Positions 42,984 through 53,375 are shown, counted from the first letter of the stretch. The stretch: DNA of 64,000 nt from Terrabacter sp. Root85 (GCF_001429185.1 NZ_LMIW01000013.1:193418-257417), one strand, 5' to 3'. Made by a program: numbers and translations. The notes: generated from the sequence alone by a model not told the origin.

Positions 42984-43628
42984 CTACCACTGCTCGATTC
43001 GTCGGAGGATGGGGTCGAGGCGCTGGGGACGGTACAGGTCGGCTGGGGGCAGGCCGACGAGCAGGTCCCACAGCTCGGGTGGCGTCACACCCTGGGCCCA
43101 CTTCGGCTCCTCCTCGGCGACGATGCCGTGCCGGGCGTAGAGCCGTTCGCGGATGAGCACCTGCAGCTGCAGGTGCAGGTCGTGCACGACGCTCTCGCGC
43201 CCCTCGCGGCGGGTGTTGGCCGCCTCGAGCCGTCCCGCCAGGTTGGTGACGCGGAAGTCGTTGCCGCGCGAGTGCCCGCCGAGGTCGCCGTCGACGAGGG
43301 GCCAGACCGTCAGGTGCTGCGGCGCGGTGTGGTCGATGAGGTGCCAGACGAGCAGCGCGGCGGCGAGCAGGATCACGAGGAGCACCGGCACGTCCGGTGC
43401 GAGACCGAGCCCCGCCGTGAGTGCCGCCAGGACCACCCACGTCAGGAACAGGCCGACGAGTCGACGACGCCACGGGCGCAGCGCCAGGGCGATCTCCCGG
43501 GTCCGCGAGGGCGCCCGGCGGACCGCGCCGCGGGGGAGTGGCCGTCCGGCCGACGCCGCTGCCCGCTGGCGCGCCTCGCGCGCCTCGCGCCGGGTCCGAG
43601 GAGGTATGCCGTCCGGCTGGCTGCTCAC
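42984..43628 (-). CDS. conserved membrane protein of MoxR operon
   Basis: A 214-residue protein with a basic, Arg-rich N-terminus, two membrane helices (near residues 58-95, LVGLFLTWVVLAALTAGLGLAP and VLLVILLAAALLVWHL) and a cytoplasmic domain ending in WDLLVGLPPADLYRPQRLDP. I recognise no named domain. It overlaps the DUF4129 stop by four bases (ATGA), so it belongs to the operon. Confidence 0.8.
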   Translation of the reverse strand: MSSQPDGIPPRTRREAREARQRAAASAGRPLPRGAVRRAPSRTREIALALRPWRRRLVGLFLTWVVLAALTAGLGLAPDVPVLLVILLAAALLVWHLIDHTAPQHLTVWPLVDGDLGGHSRGNDFRVTNLAGRLEAANTRREGRESVVHDLHLQLQVLIRERLYARHGIVAEEEPKWAQGVTPPELWDLLVGLPPADLYRPQRLDPILRRIEQW

Positions 43629-44359
43629 GACGACTCCTCCCGCGCGGCCGCCGACGCGCCACGCTCGGCAGCCTGCCGCGAAGCCACCTGCTCGAGGTCG
43701 GCGATGAGGACCCGGAGGTCAGCGATCGCCCGGTCACGGTGGCTCTCGCCGAGGTCGTGGACCGAGAAGCGCGCCTCGCGGTAGAGGGCGGCGAGGTCGC
43801 CCAGCCGGGCGGAGTCGACCGGCCACACGCCGATGACGCGCTCGGTGTACTCCGTCGACGTCTCGGCGGTCAGTCGCGGCAGTCCGGTCGCGGCGGCGGA
43901 GGTCTCGAGTCCGAGCCAGGCCGCGACGATGGCGTTGCGGGGCTCGCCGCTCTCCAGGTCCCGCAGCCGGTCCCGCGCCTCCTCGAGGAGCTCGGTGGGC
44001 ACGAGCGGGATCGCGAAGTCGGGCTCCTCGTGCAGCTCGAGGTGCGGGCGCCGGCGCAGCAGCGACCGGACCAGCTGTGCGAGGACGACGAGCACCACGA
44101 GGGCTGCCAGCACGAGCACGATCTGGACGAGGGTGACGAGCACGGGAGACGGGTCGAAGGGCGTCGACGTCGACGTCGACGTCGGCCGGGGCGGCGTCGC
44201 GGAGGGAGGCAGGGACGTCAGGGTCGGCAGCGGCGTGAACGTCTGCGCGTCGAGCGGGCGGGACAGCAACGGCACGGGTTGGCCCAGCGCGGCCACGACC
44301 AGAGCGGCCATGACGACGGCGCCACCCACGATGGTGACCTGAGCCCCCCGCCTCGACAT
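43625..44359 (-). CDS. DUF4129 domain protein, first gene of MoxR operon
   Basis: A 244-residue protein with an N-terminal membrane segment, a Thr/Ser/Pro linker encoded partly by GTCGAC repeats, a second membrane helix (VLVTLVQIVLVLAALVVLVVL), and a cytoplasmic DUF4129 domain (EPRNAIVAAWLGLETSAAATGL and ETSTEYTERVIG). DUF4129 commonly occurs with MoxR/DUF58 and transglutaminase-like proteins in cell-envelope loci. TAGGGT ends seven bases before the ATG, so this is the promoter-proximal, leaderless head of the operon. Confidence 0.88.
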   Translation of the reverse strand: MSRRGAQVTIVGGAVVMAALVVAALGQPVPLLSRPLDAQTFTPLPTLTSLPPSATPPRPTSTSTSTPFDPSPVLVTLVQIVLVLAALVVLVVLAQLVRSLLRRRPHLELHEEPDFAIPLVPTELLEEARDRLRDLESGEPRNAIVAAWLGLETSAAATGLPRLTAETSTEYTERVIGVWPVDSARLGDLAALYREARFSVHDLGESHRDRAIADLRVLIADLEQVASRQAAERGASAAAREESS

Positions 44360-44464
44360 GCGAGTGACCCTATGCCAGCGGGCTCGTCGACGGTCGCCGA
44401 GCCGGCCGATCGTTGCCGTCCCGATAGGTCCGGGCGGCAGACGACCGACGGGTCGCTCGGTGGG

Positions 44465-47131
44465 TCAGCCCTGGGCGGGCTTCTTCTCGACGGGGACGAG
44501 CTCGGCGTCACGCACCTCGACGACCTCGCCCTCGGCATACGCCAGCTCGCTGATGCGGCCGCTGGCCCGCAGGTCGGACTCGGCCGCCCGCACGTGGGCG
44601 ACCGAGGCGGCGGGGGCGACGAGGGTCATGGTGCGCACCTCGGCGCGCATGCCGACCTTGGCCTCCGACTTGACCTTGCGCACGCCCGCCAGCGCCGACC
44701 CCACCGATGCGAGGAGCGCGGGCTCGCCACCGGAGGGCAGCTCGTCACGGGTCGGCCAGGACTGGCGGTGGACGGAGCCCTCGCCGAACCACGACCAGAC
44801 CTCGGCCGTGGCGTAGGGGAGGAACGGTGCGAGCAGGCGCAGCAGCGTCTCGAGGGCGAGGCGCAGCGCGGCACGGGCGCTCGCGGCGGCCTCGTCGCCC
44901 TGACCGCCGTAGGCGCGGTCCTTGACGAGCTCGAGGTAGTCGTCGCAGAACGTCCAGAAGAAGGTCTCCGTGGCCTCGAGCGAGCGGGTGTAGTCCCAGC
45001 CCTCGAAACCCTGGGTCGCCTTGTCGACGACGTCGGCGAGGGCCGCGAGCATCGAGAGGTCGAGGGGGTGGGTCACGGCGGCACGAAGGTCGCCGTCGAC
45101 GTCACCGAAGCCGAGGGCGAACTTGCTCGCGTTGAGCACCTTGATGGCGAGCCGGCGCCCGACCTTCATCTGGCCGGTGTCGTAGGCGGCGTCGGTGCCG
45201 AGGCGACCCGAGGCCGCCCAGTAGCGCACCGCGTCGGCGCCGTTGGCCTTGACGACGTCCTCGGGCGTCTCGGCGTTGCCCTTGGACTTGCTCATCTTCT
45301 TGCGGTCGGGGTCGAGTATCCAGCCGCTGATCGCGGCGTGCCTCCACGGCGCCACGCCGTGCTCGAAGTACGAGCGCGTCACCGTGGCGAAGAGCCAGGT
45401 GCGGATGATGTCGTGCCCCTGGGGACGCAGGTCGTAGGGGAAGATGCTCGCGAAGAGCGCCTCGTCCGACCCGAGCCGGTCGCCGTCGGCGGCGCCCTCG
45501 CGGACCGGCCAGCCGGCGGCGATCTGCGGCGTCAGCGACGACGTCGCCCACGTGTCCATGATGTCGGGGTCGGCGACGAAGCCACCCGCTTGGCCGCGCT
45601 GGGACTCCTCGTAGCCCTCGGGCACGTCGATCTGCGGGTCGACGGGAAGCGCCGAGGCGGGCGGTGTCAGCGGGTGGTCGTGGTCGACCTCACCCGCGAC
45701 GTCGACGGGGTACCAGACCGGGAACGGCACGCCGAAGAAGCGCTGGCGCGAGATGAGCCAGTCGCCGTTGAGGCCCTCGACCCAGTTCTTGTAGCGCGAG
45801 CGCATGAAGGCGGGGTGGAAGTCGACCTCGTCACCCATGCCGACGAGCTTGGAGCGCAGCGCCTCCTCGCGGCCGCCGTTGCGGATGTACCACTGGCGCG
45901 AGGTGACGATCTCGAGCGGCTTGTCGCCCTTCTCGTAGAAGTTCGCCTTGCGCTGGGTCTTCTGCGGCTCGCCGTCGAGGTCGCCGGACTCGCGCAGCGC
46001 GGCCACGATGGCCTCGCGGGCGCTGAACGTCGTCTTCGTCGCGAGCGACTCGGCGTAGAGGGCCTCGCCCGGGCCGCCGGCGAGCCACTCGGGCGTCTCG
46101 GCCTGGAGGCGGCCGTTGCGGGTGATGAGCGACCGGATCGGCAGCTGCAGCTCGCGCCACCACATGACGTCGGTGAGGTCGCCGAAGGTGCAGCACATGG
46201 CGATGCCGGCGCCCTTGTCCATCTCGGCGGCGCGGTGCGCGACCACCGGCACCTCGACGCCGAAGAGCGGCGAGGTGACCGTCGTGCCGAAGAGCGACTG
46301 GTAGCGCTCGTCGTCGGGGTGCGCGATGAGGGCCACGACCGACGGAATGAGCTCGGGTCGGGTCGTCTCGATGAAGACCGGCTCGCCGCCGTCCCGGTGG
46401 AAGGCGACCCGGTGGTACGCGCCGGGGTAGTCGCGCGCCTCGAGCTCGGCCTGCGCCACGGCGGTCTGGAACGTCACGTCCCAGAGGCCCGGGGCCTCGC
46501 TCTGGTAGGCCTCGCCGCGCTCGAGGTTGTGCAGGAAGGCCTGCTGCGCCACGGCGCGCGAGCGCTCGTCGATGGTGCGGTAGGAGATGTCCCAGTCGAG
46601 GCTGAAGCCGAGGCGACGGAAGAGCGACTCGAAGGTCACCTCGTCCTTGACGGTGAGGACGTCACACAGCTCGATGAAGTTCTTGCGGCTGATCGGGTGC
46701 TGGTCGGCGGCCTTGATGGCCTTGCCCTTGGCGTCGACGCCCTCCTCGAAGGGCGGCATGAAGCCCTCCTCGTAGGGCAGGCTCGCGTCGCCGCGCACGC
46801 CGTAGTAGTTCTGCACCCGGCGCTCGGTCGGCAGGCCGTTGTCGTCCCAGCCGATGGGGTAGAAGACCTCGAGGCCCTGCATCCGCTTGTAGCGGGCCAT
46901 GCAGTCGGTGTGGGTGTAGCTGAAGACGTGGCCGACGTGCAGGCTGCCGCTCGCCGTGGGCGGCGGGGTGTCGATGGCGAAGACCTGGTCGCGGGGGAGC
47001 GCGAGGGCCTTCTCGCGGTCGAAGGCGTAGGTGCCCTCGTCGGCCCATACCTGCATCCACTTCTCCTCGAGCCCGTCGAGCGTGGGTCGCTCGGGGATCC
47101 GCGAGGTCGTGGGTGCAGGTGTGTCAGTCAT
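44465..47131 (-). CDS. valS: valyl-tRNA synthetase
   Basis: An 888-residue class I aminoacyl-tRNA synthetase charging tRNA-Val. The HIGH-type motif is GSLHVGHV (residues 62-69) and the KMSKS motif (KMSKSKGN) lies near 613; the editing domain between them is present, and the C-terminal anticodon-binding and helical region is complete. The ATG at 47131 gives the expected N-terminus MTDTPAPTTSRIPERP. It is divergent from the acyltransferase; the 253-base gap has no T-box-like structure that I can see. Confidence 0.97.
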   Translation of the reverse strand: MTDTPAPTTSRIPERPTLDGLEEKWMQVWADEGTYAFDREKALALPRDQVFAIDTPPPTASGSLHVGHVFSYTHTDCMARYKRMQGLEVFYPIGWDDNGLPTERRVQNYYGVRGDASLPYEEGFMPPFEEGVDAKGKAIKAADQHPISRKNFIELCDVLTVKDEVTFESLFRRLGFSLDWDISYRTIDERSRAVAQQAFLHNLERGEAYQSEAPGLWDVTFQTAVAQAELEARDYPGAYHRVAFHRDGGEPVFIETTRPELIPSVVALIAHPDDERYQSLFGTTVTSPLFGVEVPVVAHRAAEMDKGAGIAMCCTFGDLTDVMWWRELQLPIRSLITRNGRLQAETPEWLAGGPGEALYAESLATKTTFSAREAIVAALRESGDLDGEPQKTQRKANFYEKGDKPLEIVTSRQWYIRNGGREEALRSKLVGMGDEVDFHPAFMRSRYKNWVEGLNGDWLISRQRFFGVPFPVWYPVDVAGEVDHDHPLTPPASALPVDPQIDVPEGYEESQRGQAGGFVADPDIMDTWATSSLTPQIAAGWPVREGAADGDRLGSDEALFASIFPYDLRPQGHDIIRTWLFATVTRSYFEHGVAPWRHAAISGWILDPDRKKMSKSKGNAETPEDVVKANGADAVRYWAASGRLGTDAAYDTGQMKVGRRLAIKVLNASKFALGFGDVDGDLRAAVTHPLDLSMLAALADVVDKATQGFEGWDYTRSLEATETFFWTFCDDYLELVKDRAYGGQGDEAAASARAALRLALETLLRLLAPFLPYATAEVWSWFGEGSVHRQSWPTRDELPSGGEPALLASVGSALAGVRKVKSEAKVGMRAEVRTMTLVAPAASVAHVRAAESDLRASGRISELAYAEGEVVEVRDAELVPVEKKPAQG

Positions 47132-47384
47132 GCGCCCAATCCTTCCATGCGCGCCGGGGTGCCCTCGACCGGCTTTCCCCCGGCCGACCGGCACGGTCGG
47201 ACCACGCGCGTATGCCGTCCGGCGCGGTCCGCGCGCCACCGCAGCGGGTCGGCACGTCTCGAGCCGCGACCGGCGTGGCGTGCGTCACGGCCGCGCTCGC
47301 GATCACGGTCATCCCGTGTTCGTCGGCAGGGGCGATCGGCCCATCGGCGTGCCGAAGCGGAGCGGCGCAGGGCAGAGTGTCCCC

Positions 47385-48158
47385 ATGGAGCCCGTCTACT
47401 CGTCCGTCATCGGTTTCGCCCGCGGGGTGTTCGCGATGCAGGGGCTGAAGTTCACCGTCCTCGGCGACGACAACGTCCCGCGCACCGGGGGAGCGGTGAT
47501 GACGATCAACCACACCGGCTACATGGATTTCGCCTACGCCGGGCTCGCCGCCCAGAAGTCCGACCGCCTCGTGCGGTTCATGGCCAAGGACGGTGTCTTC
47601 TCGCACGCCGTCAGCGGTCCGCTGATGCGCGGCATGAAGCACATCCCGGTCGACCGGACCGCGGGGGCGGCGTCGTACGCCACCGCCGTCGACGCGCTCC
47701 GATCCGGAGAGATCGTCGGCGTCTTCCCGGAGGCGACGATCTCGCGCTCGTTCGAGCTCAAGGAGTTCAAGACCGGTGCGGCCCGGATGGCGGTCGAGGC
47801 CGGTGTCCCGATCCTGCCCGTCGTGATCTGGGGCTCGCAGCGGGTCTGGACCAAGGGCCACCCGAAGCGGCTCGGCCGCACCAACGTCCCGATCCTCATC
47901 AACGTCGGGGAGCCGATCGCCGTCGCGCCCGACGCCGACCCCGTGGCCGTCACCGAGCAGTACAAGGCCGTCATGGCCGACCTGCTCGCGGTCGCCCGGG
48001 CGGCCTACGAGCCCCTGACGGGCCCCGACCTCAAGTTCCTCCCCGCGAGCATGGGCGGCACCGCGCCGACGCTCGCCGAGGCGACCCGCCTCGACGAGGC
48101 CGACACGCTGGAGCGGCAGCGACGCGCCGACGAGCAGCGGGGGTTCCCGACCGAGTGA
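47385..48158 (+). CDS. 1-acyl-sn-glycerol-3-phosphate acyltransferase (PlsC family)
   Basis: A 257-residue lysophosphatidate acyltransferase-type protein of phospholipid synthesis. The catalytic NHTGYMD (H43-x4-D48) and the FPEATIS element near residue 112 (PlsC blocks I and III) are intact. An N-terminal hydrophobic region probably binds the membrane face. The C-terminal tail (about 50 residues, acidic and Thr/Arg-rich) is extra compared with short PlsC proteins. CAGAGT ends six bases before the ATG, indicating a leaderless message. Confidence 0.9.
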   Translation: MEPVYSSVIGFARGVFAMQGLKFTVLGDDNVPRTGGAVMTINHTGYMDFAYAGLAAQKSDRLVRFMAKDGVFSHAVSGPLMRGMKHIPVDRTAGAASYATAVDALRSGEIVGVFPEATISRSFELKEFKTGAARMAVEAGVPILPVVIWGSQRVWTKGHPKRLGRTNVPILINVGEPIAVAPDADPVAVTEQYKAVMADLLAVARAAYEPLTGPDLKFLPASMGGTAPTLAEATRLDEADTLERQRRADEQRGFPTE

Positions 48159-48214
48159 GCCGGTCCGGGGTGAGGACGTTCGGGGCGACGACCCGACGCC
48201 GGTAGCCTTCCGGC

Positions 48215-48988
48215 ATGGCTCGTCAGGCACGTCAGCGCGTCCCCGAGGGTCCGGCTCCGGACCCCGCGGTCCAGAAGCTCCGGATCCGCTACACGAAGCG
48301 GGGGCGGCTGCGGTTCACCTCGAGCCGCGACTTCCAGCGCGCGCTCGAGCGCGCGCTGCGCCGGGCGGACGTGCCGATGGCGTTCTCGGCCGGCTTCCAC
48401 CCGCACCCGAAGATCAGCTACGCCAACGCCGCGGCCACCGGCACCGGCAGCGAGGCGGAGTACTTCGAGATCTCGGTGACCCAGCGCGTCGAGCCCGAGT
48501 CGGTCCGCGCCGCGCTCGACGAGGCCCTGCCCGAGGGGATCGACATCCTCCAGGTCGTCGAGGCCACCCCCGGGGCGCTCGCCGACCGTCTCGAGGCGAG
48601 CGACTGGCTGCTCGAGTTCGCCGGGGTGCCGCTCGAGGTCCTCGAGGCTGCCGTCGAGGCTCTCATGGAGCGCGACACGGCCGAGGTGACCCGGCTGACG
48701 AAGTCCGGTCCGCGCACCTTCGACGTGCGCGGCGCGATCGTGGCCGCACGCGTCCTGAGCCCGGGCGACGCGCTCGGCGACACGGTCACGACTCACGAAG
48801 TCGGGACCGACTGTGCGATACTGCGCATGGTCGTACGGCACACCACACCGGCTGTACGCCCCGACGACATTCTGACCGCGCTGCGTGAGATCGCCGACCT
48901 GCAGCCTCCGCGCCCCCCACTGGTGACGCGACTGGCGCAGGGACCGCTCGACACCGCAAACGTGCGGGTGACCGACCCGCTGGAATGA
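48215..48988 (+). CDS. DUF2344/TIGR03936 radical-SAM-associated protein
   Basis: A 257-residue protein of the family that normally sits beside a radical SAM enzyme. The hallmark LRIRYTKRGRLRFTSSRDFQ is near residue 22 and the FHPHPKISYANAA segment near 60. The function is unknown; in actinobacteria it is usually found just upstream of rne. The radical SAM partner is not adjacent here: an acyltransferase gene occupies that place. TAGCCT ends six bases before the ATG (48203-48208). Confidence 0.9.
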   Translation: MARQARQRVPEGPAPDPAVQKLRIRYTKRGRLRFTSSRDFQRALERALRRADVPMAFSAGFHPHPKISYANAAATGTGSEAEYFEISVTQRVEPESVRAALDEALPEGIDILQVVEATPGALADRLEASDWLLEFAGVPLEVLEAAVEALMERDTAEVTRLTKSGPRTFDVRGAIVAARVLSPGDALGDTVTTHEVGTDCAILRMVVRHTTPAVRPDDILTALREIADLQPPRPPLVTRLAQGPLDTANVRVTDPLE

Positions 48989-49197
48989 CCTGCCAGGTCA
49001 TGACGACGAAATGGTTGCCGACCAGGACGCCGACGGCATTCGATCACGGGGCCGCGCCCAGCGCGAACCGTTTTCGGGTGTAGCGAGACGACTTCCGTCC
49101 CGTCGCAGACGCGGCGCGACGACTGCAACCGCACTCGTGCGGTGTCGACGGCCCCGGCCGCGTGTGGGTCACACCGCACCTGACGGGAGGCTGCCTG

Positions 49198-52100
49198 ATG
49201 GCACCCAACGACACCACCACCGGCGACGAAGCCACGCTGTTCCCCTCCGAGCAGGGCAACGAGCAGAGCACGGACGCGCCGGCGCCGCGTCGCCGCGCCA
49301 CGCGTCGCACCACGAAGAAGGCCACGACGATCGTGCCCTCCGCCGAGGCTCCGGCCGAAGCTCCGGCCGACCCGACCGCTGAGGCCTCCACCGACGAGCC
49401 CGCGGTCGCCGCAGCACCCGAGGGAGTCTCCGTCGGCGACGCCCCGGCTGAGGCCGTCCCTGAGACCAAGCGTCCGGCCCGCAAGCGCGCGACGCGCAAG
49501 AAGGCGACGGTCGCCGCGCCGGTCGAGCCGGCCCCCGACACCGACGGGCCGAGCCCGGTCGCCGAGGTCTCCGAGGTCTCCGAGGAGTCCGCCGAGGCCG
49601 CGCCGGCCGAGAAGGCCCCCAGGGCCGAGAGGGCACCGCGAGCCGCCCGGGCCACGAAGCGTGGATCGCGCACCAAGGCCGACCGGGCCAACGCTGCCGT
49701 CGAGGAGCTCGTCGCCGGCGCGCTCTCGGGTGACGACGCGACCACGGAGAGCCCCGCAGACGCGAGCACGGCGACCTCCACGGCCGCCGACCCCGGGGCG
49801 ATCGACCTCTCCGACCTCATCGACGTCGACGCCCTCGACGAGTCCGAGGACCTCGACGACGCTGCCTCCGGCGTTGACGCCGACGACGACCGCCAGGGAG
49901 CCGTCGTCCCCAGCTTCAGCGTGCTCTTCCAGGCCCCGGACGCGAGCCAGGCCGTGCCGACGCGTCGACGCCGTGGCACGCCCCCGCCCGAGGCGGAGGA
50001 GCCGACCCCCGACGTCGAGGACGACGAGCCCACCGTCGCCGACGAGGACCAGACCGACGTCGACGAGCAGACCGACGAGCAGACCGACGAGGAGAGCAGC
50101 CCGCGTCGCTCGCGCCGCCGCCGCGGCGGCAAGGGGCGCCGGGGCCGCGCCGCCGACGACGACGACGCGCAGGACCAGCAGTCCGAGACCGACGAGCGCG
50201 ACTCCCGCGACTCCCGGCGCTCGGCCGACGCTCGCGGCGAGTCCGCCGAGGGCGCGGACGACGCCGAGTCCGACGCCGACGCCGACTCCGAGGGCGACTC
50301 CGACGACGAGGGCGGCTCGAGCCGTCGTCGCCGTCGCCGCCGCCGTGCCGGCTCCGCCCCGGAGTCCGGTGACGACACCCCCAACGTCTCGACCCGCGTG
50401 CGCCAGCCGCGCAGCCAGAGCGACGAGCCGGTCGCCGTCAAGGGCTCGACCCGTCTCGAGGCCAAGAAGCAGCGCCGTCGCGAAGGGCGCGAGGCCGGGC
50501 GCCGCCGCACGATCATCACCGAGGCCGAGTTCCTCGCCCGCCGTGAGGCCGTCGACCGGGTCATGGTCGTGCGCAACAAGGAGGGGCGCACCCAGATGGG
50601 CGTGCTCGAGGACGGCGTCCTCGTCGAGCACTACATCGACCAGGCCACGAACGTCTCGATGGCCGGCAACATCTACCTCGGCCGCGTGCAGAACGTCCTG
50701 CCCTCGATGGAGGCCGCCTTCGTCGACATCGGCAAGGGCCGCAACGCCGTGCTCTACGCCGGTGAGGTCAACTGGGACGCCGCCGGCCTCGAGGCCAACC
50801 AGCCCAAGCGCATCGAGAACGCCCTCGGCTCGGGCCAGACGGTGCTCGTCCAGGTCACCAAGGACCCGATCGGCCACAAGGGCGCCCGCCTCACCTCGCA
50901 GATCTCGCTGCCGGGTCGCTACCTCGTCTACGTCCCCAACAGCTCGATGACCGGGATCAGCCGCAAGCTGCCGGACACCGAACGCGCGCGCCTCAAGAAG
51001 ATCCTGCGCGACGTCGTGCCGGACTCGGCCGGCGTCATCGTGCGCACCGCGGCCGAGGGGGCCAGCGAGGAGGAGCTGCGTGCCGACGTCGAGCGACTGA
51101 CGCGCACGTGGGAGGACATCCAGGCCAAGGCCGAGGCTGCGTCCACCCCCCGCGCCGGCAAGAGCAAGGGCAAGAAGAAGAACGGTGCGGCCGGGTCGGT
51201 CACCGGCGGACAGGCCCCGATGCTCCTGCACGGTGAGCCCGACCTCACGGTCCGGGTCATCCGCGACGTCTTCAACGAGGACTTCAAGCAGCTGGTCGTG
51301 GCCGGCGACCAGGCGTGGAACGAGATCCACCCGTACATCTCCTCCGTCGCGCCCGACCTCGCCGACCGCGTCACGAAGTGGACCGCCGAGGAGGATCTCT
51401 TCACGCACCACCGGGTCGACGAGCAGCTCTCCAAGGCGATGGACCGCAAGGTCTGGCTGCCGAGCGGCGGCTCCCTCGTCATCGACCGCACCGAGGCGAT
51501 GACGGTCGTCGACGTCAACACCGGCAAGTTCGTCGGCTCGGGCGGCAACCTCGAGGAGACGGTCACCAAGAACAACATCGAGGCGGCCGAGGAGATCGTG
51601 CGCCAGCTCCGGCTGCGCGACATCGGCGGCATCATCGTCATCGACTTCATCGACATGGTCCTCGAGAGCAACCGCGACCTCGTCGTGCGTCGCCTGCTCG
51701 AGTGCCTCGGTCGGGACCGCACCAAGCACCAGGTCGCCGAGGTCACCTCGCTCGGCCTTGTCCAGATGACCCGCAAGCGCGTCGGGTCGGGCCTCATCGA
51801 GGTCTTCTCCGAGACGTGCGACCACTGCAACGGCCGCGGCTTCATCATCCACACCGACCCCGTCGACAAGGGCGCCCACGCGCACGAGCAGAGCCAGGGC
51901 GACAACGGCGGAGGTGGTGGCACCAGCCGTCGTCGTGGCCGCGGCCAGGGCGCCGGCCAGGCCTCGAGCCAGGGCGGCGCCCAGGGCAACGGCGGGCAGC
52001 AGGCGAGCCAGCAGTCGCAGCAGGCACCGCAGGCGGAGTCCAAGAGCAACGGCCCCACGGCCGCCCAGATCGCGGCAGCGGCCCACGCGGCCGCGCTCAA

Positions 52101-52506
52101 GAGCGCCTCCGGCCAGCCCGCGGGGGAGGCGGCCGCCGAGGCCGTCGCCGAGATGAGCGCCGAGGTCCACGGCGGGAAGGCCTTCCCCGAGGACGACGGC
52201 CCGTGGTCGGGAGACGACGCTCACGACGTCGACCCCGCCGACGAGCAGGCGACCCAGGGTGGCACGCACGTCGAGCTCGAGTCCGACGTCGCCGACACCA
52301 CGACCGGCACCACGACCGTCTCCGACCACACCACGGACGACTCGGCGCCCGAGGCGCCCGAGGCGCCCGAGGCGCCCGAGGCGGCTGCCGCGGCGGCGCC
52401 CGCGACCCGAGGACGCCGTCGTCGGGGCCGCGTGGTCGCCCCGGCCGGCCCGCCGCGGGCGAGCAACGAGTCCGGCGGCGAGTCGGGCAGCACCGGCGGG
52501 GCCTGA
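49198..52506 (+). CDS. rne: ribonuclease E/G
   Basis: An 1102-residue endoribonuclease that processes rRNA, tRNA and decays mRNA. The catalytic core runs from about residue 440 to 900: S1 domain (residues 475-560), the metal-binding aspartates in VVDVNTGKF (near 770) and [11 protein letters not shown] (near 807), and the Zn-link CDHCNGRG near 874. It is framed by long disordered extensions: about 430 residues of acidic, Arg- and Ala-rich sequence at the N-terminus and about 220 at the C-terminus. GGGAGG lies eight bases before the ATG. The 209-base upstream gap contains small hairpins and may hold an autoregulatory leader. Confidence 0.95.
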   Translation: MAPNDTTTGDEATLFPSEQGNEQSTDAPAPRRRATRRTTKKATTIVPSAEAPAEAPADPTAEASTDEPAVAAAPEGVSVGDAPAEAVPETKRPARKRATRKKATVAAPVEPAPDTDGPSPVAEVSEVSEESAEAAPAEKAPRAERAPRAARATKRGSRTKADRANAAVEELVAGALSGDDATTESPADASTATSTAADPGAIDLSDLIDVDALDESEDLDDAASGVDADDDRQGAVVPSFSVLFQAPDASQAVPTRRRRGTPPPEAEEPTPDVEDDEPTVADEDQTDVDEQTDEQTDEESSPRRSRRRRGGKGRRGRAADDDDAQDQQSETDERDSRDSRRSADARGESAEGADDAESDADADSEGDSDDEGGSSRRRRRRRRAGSAPESGDDTPNVSTRVRQPRSQSDEPVAVKGSTRLEAKKQRRREGREAGRRRTIITEAEFLARREAVDRVMVVRNKEGRTQMGVLEDGVLVEHYIDQATNVSMAGNIYLGRVQNVLPSMEAAFVDIGKGRNAVLYAGEVNWDAAGLEANQPKRIENALGSGQTVLVQVTKDPIGHKGARLTSQISLPGRYLVYVPNSSMTGISRKLPDTERARLKKILRDVVPDSAGVIVRTAAEGASEEELRADVERLTRTWEDIQAKAEAASTPRAGKSKGKKKNGAAGSVTGGQAPMLLHGEPDLTVRVIRDVFNEDFKQLVVAGDQAWNEIHPYISSVAPDLADRVTKWTAEEDLFTHHRVDEQLSKAMDRKVWLPSGGSLVIDRTEAMTVVDVNTGKFVGSGGNLEETVTKNNIEAAEEIVRQLRLRDIGGIIVIDFIDMVLESNRDLVVRRLLECLGRDRTKHQVAEVTSLGLVQMTRKRVGSGLIEVFSETCDHCNGRGFIIHTDPVDKGAHAHEQSQGDNGGGGGTSRRRGRGQGAGQASSQGGAQGNGGQQASQQSQQAPQAESKSNGPTAAQIAAAAHAAALKSASGQPAGEAAAEAVAEMSAEVHGGKAFPEDDGPWSGDDAHDVDPADEQATQGGTHVELESDVADTTTGTTTVSDHTTDDSAPEAPEAPEAPEAAAAAAPATRGRRRRGRVVAPAGPPRASNESGGESGSTGGA
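52345..52380 (+). repeat. four 9-bp coding repeats (Ala-Pro-Glu)
   Basis: Perfect GCGCCCGAG units in frame within the rne C-terminal tail, encoding [12 protein letters not shown], a probable slippage hotspot in the disordered region. Confidence 0.9.
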
Positions 52507-52513
52507 CCTCGGT

Positions 52514-52543
52514 TTGGAGGTGGGACCTCCCAGCCGGTAATCT
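52514..52543 (+). promoter_or_regulatory. probable rplU-rpmA promoter
   Basis: TTGGAG and TAATCT are separated by 18 bases, a good -35/-10 pair for this genome. A small hairpin (GGAGGT/ACCTCC) overlaps the -35 and a larger one (around 52564-52581) lies in the leader before rplU. Either may regulate the ribosomal operon. Confidence 0.6.
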
Positions 52544-52631
52544 TTTCCCTTGGTGCGCCCACCGGGCCCGTGTTGACGGGCCGGTGCCGAAAGCGGCGAT
52601 ACCAACCCTTGATGAGAGAGTGAGTTTCACT

Positions 52632-52940
52632 GTGTACGCGATTGTTCGCGCTGGCGGTCGCCAGGAGAAGGTGTCGGTGGGCGATGTCCTGCTCGTCGAC
52701 AAGGTGACGGGTCAGCCCGGCGATGCCATCGAGCTCACGCCGCTGCTCCTCGTGGACGGGACCACGGTCACGTCCGACGCCGACAAGCTGTCCAAGGTGT
52801 CGGTGAAGGCCGAGGTCGTCAAGGCCGCCAAGGGCCCCAAGATCGTCATCATGAAGTACAAGAACAAGACCGGCTACCGCAAGCGTCAGGGCCACCGTCA
52901 GCCGCTGACCCAGGTCAAGATCACCGCCATCAACGCGTGA
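52632..52940 (+). CDS. rplU: 50S ribosomal protein L21
   Basis: A 102-residue ribosomal protein of the large subunit, with the family pattern [23 protein letters not shown] at the N-terminus and [16 protein letters not shown] near residue 75. The GTG at 52632 gives the standard start; an in-frame GTG twelve bases earlier would add VSFT. It is the first gene of rplU-rpmA. Confidence 0.97.
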   Translation: MYAIVRAGGRQEKVSVGDVLLVDKVTGQPGDAIELTPLLLVDGTTVTSDADKLSKVSVKAEVVKAAKGPKIVIMKYKNKTGYRKRQGHRQPLTQVKITAINA

Positions 52941-52979
52941 TCCACCCGGAACCCAGAGACTCACGAGAGAAGGACTGAC

Positions 52980-53249
52980 ATGGCACACAAGAAGGGTGCG
53001 TCCTCGACCCGCAACGGTCGCGACTCGAACGCACAGTTCCTCGGCGTCAAGCGTTTCGGTGGCCAGAAGGTCAACGCGGGCGAGATCCTCGTCCGTCAGC
53101 GCGGCACGCACTTCCACCCGGGTGAGGGAGTCGGTCGCGGTGGCGACGACACGCTCTTCGCCCTCGTCGCCGGCGCCGTGAAGTTCGGCTCCAAGCGCGG
53201 CCGCAAGACGGTCAACATCGAGCAGCCGGAGACGGCCGCTGCTGAGTGA
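52980..53249 (+). CDS. rpmA: 50S ribosomal protein L27
   Basis: An 89-residue ribosomal protein with the canonical start [19 protein letters not shown] and [17 protein letters not shown]. It lines the peptidyl-transferase centre. AGAAGGA lies before the ATG, and a 13-bp terminator hairpin follows 28 bases after the stop. The N-terminus has no extension needing cleavage. Confidence 0.97.
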   Translation: MAHKKGASSTRNGRDSNAQFLGVKRFGGQKVNAGEILVRQRGTHFHPGEGVGRGGDDTLFALVAGAVKFGSKRGRKTVNIEQPETAAAE

Positions 53250-53277
53250 TCACCTGATCACCCACTGAGTGTGTACC

Positions 53278-53308
53278 GGAAGGGCGGGCCCGCGTGGCCC
53301 GCCCTTCC
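53278..53308 (+). terminator. hairpin terminator after rpmA
   Basis: Perfect 13-bp stem GGAAGGGCGGGCC with its complement and a five-base loop, closing the rplU-rpmA transcript. Confidence 0.88.
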
Positions 53309-53325
53309 GCCTTTCCCGGGCACGC

Positions 53326-53375
53326 GGCACTCGCTCCGGAATGATGTGGCAGTCACTCGCAAGCTCGCGAGTGCC
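53326..53375. promoter_or_regulatory. three GGCACTCGC-type half-sites upstream of obg
   Basis: GGCACTCGC (53326-53334), GTCACTCGC (53352-53360) and the inverse GCGAGTGCC (53367-53375) share nine-base similarity; the last two form a 7-bp hairpin. They lie 60-110 bases upstream of the obg start and could be operator sites for an unknown regulator. Confidence 0.4.

Noticed and set aside
47132-47384. T-box riboswitch upstream of valS
   Set aside because: No T-box sequence or specifier stem could be recognised, and actinobacterial T-boxes are known chiefly from ileS.
43421-48205. Very long open frame on the plus strand (1594 codons), antisense to the MoxR operon and valS
   Set aside because: High-GC DNA gives long antisense frames. 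The minus-strand genes have recognisable domains and the predicted product is Arg/Glu/Gly-rich without domains.
53354-53373. CACTC-N10-GAGTG hairpin resembling a CIRCE heat-shock element
   Set aside because: CIRCE has nine-base spacing and TTAGCACTC arms; the arms here differ and obg is not a CIRCE target.
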